NCBI GenBank assembly: GCA_021106665.1
Contig: JAIOTR010000239.1
Coordinates: 1 to 11,643 of the forward strand
Source: Bacteroidales bacterium
GTDB taxonomy: Bacteria; Bacteroidota; Bacteroidia; Bacteroidales; JAADJA01
Length of the DNA stretch: 11,643 nt
Direction of reading: 5' to 3'
Numbering within the stretch: the first letter of the stretch is position 1; each line of letters opens with the position of its first letter. The translations under genes and the position numbers were made by a program. Positions 7,028 through 11,643 of the stretch are shown here, piece by piece. The notes beneath the pieces were generated by a model. It was not told where the DNA came from. It made no database searches and saw nothing but the letters and a program-made list of their open reading frames with translations.

Positions 7028-9352
7028 GTGGGGCTAAAAATTAAATATATTGCTTCAATTTTTTTTATTGTACTTGCAACAACACCAACTATTGGTCAAA
7101 GGGTCGGGGTTGTTCTGAGTGGAGGTGGAGCAAAAGGGGTAACTCACATTGGAGTATTAAAAGCGCTTGAAGAAAATAATATTCCTATCGATTATATTGC
7201 CGGGACATCAATGGGGGCAATAATCGGTGGCTTATATGCATGTGGTTATTCCCCGGACGAAATTGAGAAATTGTTTACCTCTGCAGAGTTGCAAAATTGG
7301 ATAACCGGTGGATCCGGTTCCAAATTCAACTACTATTTTAAAGCCGACAATCCAAATGCTTCCTGGCAAATATTTAAAATTACTTTTGATTCAGTATTGC
7401 GAATAAAACTCCCCCCTAATATCATTTCACCATATGAATTGGATTTCAAATTATTAGAAATATTTGCCGAACCAGGCGCTGCTGCTGAATATAATTTTGA
7501 CGACCTGTATATTCCTTTCAGGTGTGTGGCTTCTGATGTTTTTGAAACCAAGTCGGTAGTTTTTCGTGACGGCCAGGTTGATAAAGCAATAAGGGCTTCC
7601 ATGACATTTCCTCTCTATCTTAAACCTATTAAAATAAATGGAAAACTAATGTTTGATGGGGGAATGTACAATAATTTTCCAGTAGATGTGATGCAAAACG
7701 AATTTGAACCCGAAATCATCATCGGTTGCAAAGCAGCTTCAAACTATGGGCCTCCCAGGGATGACGATATTATATCTCAGATACAATCAATGTTAATGGC
7801 AAATACCAATTATTCAATTGATGAGAAGAACGGGGTGCTGATTGTGCCTAATTTAAAACCTATTAATCTTATGGACTTCTCAAACACCCGTGCTTTCATC
7901 GATAGCGGTTATATTGCAACCCTTGAACATATTTCCAAAATAAATGAATTATTGAAAATACAAGAACCTATTGAAACAAAAGATGAAAAAAGAAATCAGT
8001 TTTATTCGAGAAGACCCTCTTTTAAGATTGGGAATATACATTACCGGGGCATCAATAGTAAACAGGAAATCTATTTAAACCGTTTGATCAGGAAAAGAAC
8101 ATTACTAGCAAAATTAGAAAGAAGTTCGTTTTCCAAAGAGGAAAACATGAATCAAATTAAAAAACAATATTATAAGATACTTGCCGAAGACCAAATTGAA
8201 TCGGTAAGCCCTGAACTCATTTACAATTCTGACTCAGGCTATTACGATATGTTCTTTAATATTGATAAAAGTACCCGGCTCGAAACTGAAATCGGCGGTT
8301 TGGTTTCATCAAAAACTACCAACGAAATTTTCTTTCAATTGAGATTTACTCACTGGCAAAAATACATGCTAAATTTAACAGGGAATGCTTATTTGGGCAG
8401 GTTTCACAATTCAGGTTTCGCCAATATCAGGTTTGATATACCAGGATATATCCCATTAGCCCTTGAGTTATCATATACATTAAATGGCTGGAATTATTTC
8501 AAGACCAGCACCTATTTTTTCGAAGATGAAAAACCGAGCTATCTTGTCCAGCAGGATAATTTTTGGAAATTTAATGTTAGTACTCCAATTACTAAATATG
8601 GCAAATTTTCAACTGAATTTTCGAATGGAACCATGACTGATCAGTATTATCAAACAAATCAGTACTCTCGCCTAGATACCACTGACAAAACAACTTTTAA
8701 CTTTTACAGTCCCGGAGTAATTTTTGAAATAAATTCGTTGAATCGAAAGCAATTTCCATCAAAAGGAATTTATATGAGAATATGTGGCAGGTTCATCAGT
8801 GGGGACGAAACAAATGATCCGGGGTCAACTTCAGTGGATACTACCGTAATATCAAAATACCATAATTGGCTTCAATTAAGATTTGCGTATATCAATTATT
8901 TTAAAACATCCAGAATATTTAACCTGGGATTTCATGGTTCATTAACCCTAAGCAATAAGTCATTTTTTAACAATTATACATCTACTGTATTATCAGCGCC
9001 TGCATTTGAACCTATTCCGGAAAGTAAGACTTTATTTTTACCCCAATTCCGTGCCCATACTTTTGCTGCGGTTGGATTAATGGGTATATTAAAGATTATT
9101 AAAAACTTGGAATTTCATGCTGAAAGTTATGTATTTCAACCTTGGCAAGAGATCAAAAAAAATGATCAGAACAAAGCCGTATATGGTAAGGAATTATCAG
9201 CAAGGTATTTTATTTTTTCCGGTAGTTTTGTTTATCATGCGGCTTTTGGTCCTATCAGCATGTGTTTGAATTATTACGATCAGGCAAATGAACCATTTTC
9301 CTTCAATATTAATATCGGATTTTTCATTTTCAACAAACGTCCATTCCAATAA
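7028..9352 (+). CDS. Secreted patatin-like phospholipase with outer-membrane beta-barrel
   Basis: This is a 774-residue protein. Residues 1-24 are a Sec signal peptide with a lysine start, hydrophobic core and cut near IGQ/R. Residues about 25-225 are a patatin domain, which hydrolyses lipid acyl esters with a Ser-Asp dyad. The oxyanion hole is SGGGAKG (31-37), the nucleophile S61 in GTSMG (59-63), and the acid D210 in FDGG. From about 331 a POTRA-like segment (SFKIGNIHYRGINS) follows. From about 416 to the end, alternating beta-strands form an Omp85/BamA-type barrel ending in SFNINIGFFIF. This patatin-POTRA-barrel order matches type Vd autotransporters such as PlpD and FplA, so the lipase is probably at the outer membrane. 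The start is GTG at 7028-7030. A stop lies 9 nt upstream in frame, no other start codon lies between, and the signal peptide begins there. No Shine-Dalgarno is visible. The natural lipid and whether the lipase domain is released are unknown. Confidence 0.9.
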   Translation: MGLKIKYIASIFFIVLATTPTIGQRVGVVLSGGGAKGVTHIGVLKALEENNIPIDYIAGTSMGAIIGGLYACGYSPDEIEKLFTSAELQNWITGGSGSKFNYYFKADNPNASWQIFKITFDSVLRIKLPPNIISPYELDFKLLEIFAEPGAAAEYNFDDLYIPFRCVASDVFETKSVVFRDGQVDKAIRASMTFPLYLKPIKINGKLMFDGGMYNNFPVDVMQNEFEPEIIIGCKAASNYGPPRDDDIISQIQSMLMANTNYSIDEKNGVLIVPNLKPINLMDFSNTRAFIDSGYIATLEHISKINELLKIQEPIETKDEKRNQFYSRRPSFKIGNIHYRGINSKQEIYLNRLIRKRTLLAKLERSSFSKEENMNQIKKQYYKILAEDQIESVSPELIYNSDSGYYDMFFNIDKSTRLETEIGGLVSSKTTNEIFFQLRFTHWQKYMLNLTGNAYLGRFHNSGFANIRFDIPGYIPLALELSYTLNGWNYFKTSTYFFEDEKPSYLVQQDNFWKFNVSTPITKYGKFSTEFSNGTMTDQYYQTNQYSRLDTTDKTTFNFYSPGVIFEINSLNRKQFPSKGIYMRICGRFISGDETNDPGSTSVDTTVISKYHNWLQLRFAYINYFKTSRIFNLGFHGSLTLSNKSFFNNYTSTVLSAPAFEPIPESKTLFLPQFRAHTFAAVGLMGILKIIKNLEFHAESYVFQPWQEIKKNDQNKAVYGKELSARYFIFSGSFVYHAAFGPISMCLNYYDQANEPFSFNINIGFFIFNKRPFQ

Positions 9353-9525
9353 TCATTGGTTCACTATGCAAGAAGTGTGATATTTCTAATTCAGCAGTAA
9401 ATAAATTCAAAAATTCCCGGATAAACAATTCGATTTATTAAGGTTACCCAAAACAAATTGCAAATGCATTATCGTTAAATTTTTCATTTATGTGGGTAAT
9501 TTCGTTTAAGCAAATAAATTATTGT

Positions 9526-9533
9526 TACTTTTG
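9526..9533 (+). promoter_or_regulatory. Candidate -7 element for the DUF349 gene
   Basis: TACTTTTG, followed by C, is a full match to TAnnTTTG and is of the form often seen in this phylum. It lies 77 nt upstream of the ATG, implying a leader of about 70 nt. The -33 side is weak: GTTT, not TTTG, lies about 18 nt upstream. Confidence 0.45.
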
Positions 9534-9560
9534 CTATTCTTAAAAAAGCTAAAGTATATA

Positions 9561-9574
9561 CAGTCATATGACTG
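9561..9574. repeat. Perfect 14-bp palindrome in the DUF349 leader
   Basis: CAGTCATATGACTG equals its own reverse complement. It lies 28-35 nt downstream of the candidate -7 element, inside the expected leader, where it could be an operator for a dimeric regulator. Without a loop it is a poor RNA hairpin. One such palindrome is expected by chance every 16 kb or so, so its position is what makes it notable. Confidence 0.4.
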
Positions 9575-9583
9575 ATTTCTATT

Positions 9584-9601
9584 ATTTCAATATAGTGAAA
9601 T
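9584..9601 (+). repeat. Short stem-loop just upstream of the DUF349 start
   Basis: ATTTCA (9584-9589) pairs with TGAAAT (9596-9601) around a 6-nt loop, ending 10 nt before the ATG. The stem is A/T-rich and weak. It could modestly affect translation initiation, but may be chance. Confidence 0.25.
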
Positions 9602-9610
9602 TATTTTTAT

Positions 9611-11643
9611 ATGGAAACGAAGGATCAACTGAATCAGAATCCTGGCGATGTTATCAAACAATCTCAGGAGGAGAATTCTAAATCTGTTAAAAAAACAGAA
9701 GATAAATTAGAGGAAAAACAACAACCTGTTGAGGACCAGGAAAAAAACTCAAAAAAGAAACCCTCTGCTAAATCAGGTGAAGAAAAAAAACCTTCACCCA
9801 AAAAGGTTGTTAAAAAATCTGAGAAAGCGCCCGCAACTTCAGAAAAAAAGGAGAAAAAGCCCGCAGTAAAGAAGGCCAATTCAGAAACAGATAAGGCTAA
9901 GACATCCGCGAAGACAAAAAAAACCACTAAAAAATCAGTGACTAAGTCTGATGCTACAAAAAAAGTTAAAGAAAAAGTAGCTAAAGTGAAGGATTCCGAT
10001 CAGGATAAGGATAAAAGTGCAGAAAAGGTCAAGAAGGCTTCTAAAACTAAAAAACCTGTTAAAAAGGCCGAATCCAAAACTGATGTTGAAGGTGATACTT
10101 CAAATGAGAAAAAAAAGGCGCTGAAAAAAGTAAAGAAAGAGGTTCAGGAAGAAGTTATTGATCAAGAGGCTAACTCTGAAGAATTGGATGAGAAGCATGA
10201 AGCTGACTTAGAGGTTAAAGAACACCAAGAAGTAGAAAACCTAAATGAATTGCCCCGTGAGGAACTTGTAGTTTTATTGGAAGATATTGTACGTGATGGT
10301 GATATCAATGCGATAAAAAAGAAGGTTGCCCTTATCAAAGTTGCATTTCTGAAAATCAATAAGGAAGAAAAAAATCAGAAATATGATGAATTTATAACTT
10401 CTGGTGGCGATAAAACCGATTACGATTCATCAGAGGATGAGTTTGAAAAAAGGTTCAATGAGGCTTTTGGAATATACAGGCAAAAACGCCAAATATTTCT
10501 TGAGGATCTGGAAAAGCAAAAAACTCAAAACCTGGAAGCTAAAAAAATTATACTTGAAGAACTAAAAGCCCTCATTGATTCGGAAGAATCCCTGAAAAAG
10601 ACATATGACGAATTCAGGACACTGCAGGATAAGTGGAGGCAAATTGGGATGGTGCCGAAAAATGAAGTCAATAATTTATGGCAGAGCTATCACTTTTTCG
10701 TTGAAAAGTTTTTTGATAAGGTTAAAATAAATAAGGAATTACGAGACCTTGACCTAAAAAAGAACCTGGAATCAAAAATCAGGCTGTGCGAAAAGACTGA
10801 AGAGCTATTATTGGAAACCTCCATTCTCAAATCTTTCAAACAGCTGCAGAAATATCACAACCAGTGGAAACAGACAGGCCCGGTTCCCCAAGATAAAAAA
10901 GATGAAATTTGGGACCGCTTCAAAAGCGCCACAGACAAAATCAACCAAAGGCGCCGTGAACACTATGAAAAACTTCAGGAAGGGCAAAATAATAACTACA
11001 TTGCCAAAACTGCTCTTTGCGAGAAATCTGAAGAAATCCTGCAAAAAGAAAATGAAAACATAAAGGATTGGCAAGAAAACACAGAACAAATTTCCGAACT
11101 TCTTAAGGTTTGGAAAACTATAGGACCTGCGCCCAGAAAGCAAAATGATGAAATTTGGGAACGGTTTAAGACTTCTCTTGACACATTCTTTACAGGACGA
11201 AAGGAATATTTTCAAAAGATAAAAGAAGAGCAGTTAAACAATTATAACTTCAAACTTGATTTGTGTGCTCAGGCTGAAGCTGTGAAAAACAGCACCGATT
11301 GGAAAAGAACCACTCAAGAGTTGATCCATATGCAAAAAGAGTGGAAAAAAATCGGTCCTGTTCCGAAAAAGTATTCCGATAAAGTTTGGAAAAGATTCAG
11401 GGCTGCTTGTGATGAATTCTTTAATTCAAAATCGGAATATTATGCCAATATCGGCAAACATGAATCCGATAATCTTAAATTAAAAGAAGAATTAATCGAA
11501 AAAGTCGAGAAGTATAAATTCAGTGATGATAAAAACGGCAACCTTGAAACTTTAAAAGAATTTCAGCGCGAATGGACAGATATCGGACATGTGCCAATCA
11601 GAGATAAGGACCGGGTTCAAATTGAATTCAGAAATACCATTAG
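9611..11643 (+). CDS. DUF349 repeat protein with lysine-rich N-terminal tail (partial, open at right edge)
   Basis: The frame opens at the ATG at 9611-9613 and stays open for 677 codons to the window edge; the TAG at 11641-11643 is out of frame. Residues 1 to about 182 are low-complexity and basic (57 lysines by my count, with KK pairs, Ala, Thr, Ser, Pro), like histone H1 tails. Residues about 183-210 turn acidic. From 211 (LNELPREELVVLLEDIV) a helical region leads into five DUF349 repeats. Each has W, then IG or TG, then VP or AP, then W and a helix with RF. The leading tryptophans are W342, W419, W501, W578 and W655, spaced 77-82 residues. DUF349 repeats are predicted long helices, and the family has no firm biochemical function that I can state. 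The basic tail suggests nucleic-acid or other polyanion binding (inference). No signal peptide or membrane helix is visible, so it is cytosolic. The fifth repeat is cut by the edge. It probably has its own promoter. Confidence 0.9.
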   Translation, partial: METKDQLNQNPGDVIKQSQEENSKSVKKTEDKLEEKQQPVEDQEKNSKKKPSAKSGEEKKPSPKKVVKKSEKAPATSEKKEKKPAVKKANSETDKAKTSAKTKKTTKKSVTKSDATKKVKEKVAKVKDSDQDKDKSAEKVKKASKTKKPVKKAESKTDVEGDTSNEKKKALKKVKKEVQEEVIDQEANSEELDEKHEADLEVKEHQEVENLNELPREELVVLLEDIVRDGDINAIKKKVALIKVAFLKINKEEKNQKYDEFITSGGDKTDYDSSEDEFEKRFNEAFGIYRQKRQIFLEDLEKQKTQNLEAKKIILEELKALIDSEESLKKTYDEFRTLQDKWRQIGMVPKNEVNNLWQSYHFFVEKFFDKVKINKELRDLDLKKNLESKIRLCEKTEELLLETSILKSFKQLQKYHNQWKQTGPVPQDKKDEIWDRFKSATDKINQRRREHYEKLQEGQNNNYIAKTALCEKSEEILQKENENIKDWQENTEQISELLKVWKTIGPAPRKQNDEIWERFKTSLDTFFTGRKEYFQKIKEEQLNNYNFKLDLCAQAEAVKNSTDWKRTTQELIHMQKEWKKIGPVPKKYSDKVWKRFRAACDEFFNSKSEYYANIGKHESDNLKLKEELIEKVEKYKFSDDKNGNLETLKEFQREWTDIGHVPIRDKDRVQIEFRNTI

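Larger units (their letters stand above)
9353..9610 (+). other. 258-nt intergenic and leader region of the DUF349 gene
   Basis: This AT-rich region holds no gene in either direction. It carries a candidate -7 element (9526-9533), a perfect 14-bp palindrome (9561-9574) and a short stem-loop ending 10 nt before the ATG (9584-9601). I see no strong terminator after the patatin stop. Confidence 0.5.

Noticed and set aside
7333..7602. 89-codon minus-strand frame inside the patatin domain
   Set aside because: It is antisense to conserved patatin sequence with no recognisable product.
9664..9927. Phe/Ser-rich minus-strand frame opposite the DUF349 gene
   Set aside because: It is the mirror of AAA/AAG lysine codons read as TTT/CTT; the plus-strand frame is continuous over 677 codons with clear repeats.
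10808..11215. 135-codon minus-strand frame, hydrophobic and Phe-rich
   Set aside because: It lies wholly within DUF349 repeats 2-4 on the other strand; its apparent hydrophobicity comes from complementing Lys/Glu codons.

Overview
This AT-rich window looks like ordinary chromosomal DNA from a member of the Bacteroidota. Five things point there. Two proteins have a distinctly Bacteroidota look: a fused E1 alpha/beta 2-oxoacid dehydrogenase and a small protein of a family I associate only with this phylum. There is a DUF349 repeat protein with a long lysine-rich N-terminus. Start codons mostly lack a Shine-Dalgarno sequence and sit behind A/T-rich leaders. Several intergenic regions carry the phylum's TAnnTTTG -7 promoter element. 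I see no insertion sequence, phage gene, CRISPR array, tRNA or rRNA.

Layout. Positions 1-69 hold the last 22 codons of a plus-strand gene entering from outside, converging on the next block. Positions 59-5482 form a minus-strand block. Read in its own direction it encodes a fused E1 dehydrogenase, a GT39/ArnT-like membrane glycosyltransferase, an acidic protein of unknown function and an acylphosphatase. E1 and the glycosyltransferase are only 26 nt apart and are probably co-transcribed. The last two genes have larger gaps with candidate promoters of their own. A 220-bp divergent promoter region (5483-5702) separates this block from a plus-strand series: a PLP-dependent methionine gamma-lyase/cystathionine gamma-lyase-family enzyme, a secreted patatin phospholipase fused to an outer-membrane beta-barrel, and a DUF349 repeat protein still open at the right edge (677 complete codons in view).

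How the genes may work together. The PLP lyase would release a 2-oxoacid such as 2-oxobutyrate from a sulfur amino acid. The divergently transcribed E1 belongs to the family that decarboxylates such acids. The pair could therefore form a short amino-acid degradation route, but this is inference: E2 and E3 are not in the window. The other genes (envelope glycosylation, outer-membrane phospholipase, DUF349 protein, acylphosphatase) look independent.

I did not find a clear new multi-gene system. The best leads are the E1's altered thiamine-diphosphate motif, the PLP lyase's loss of three methionine gamma-lyase signature residues, the patatin-barrel fusion, the histone-H1-like tail of the DUF349 protein with a palindrome in its leader, and the conserved unknown protein.
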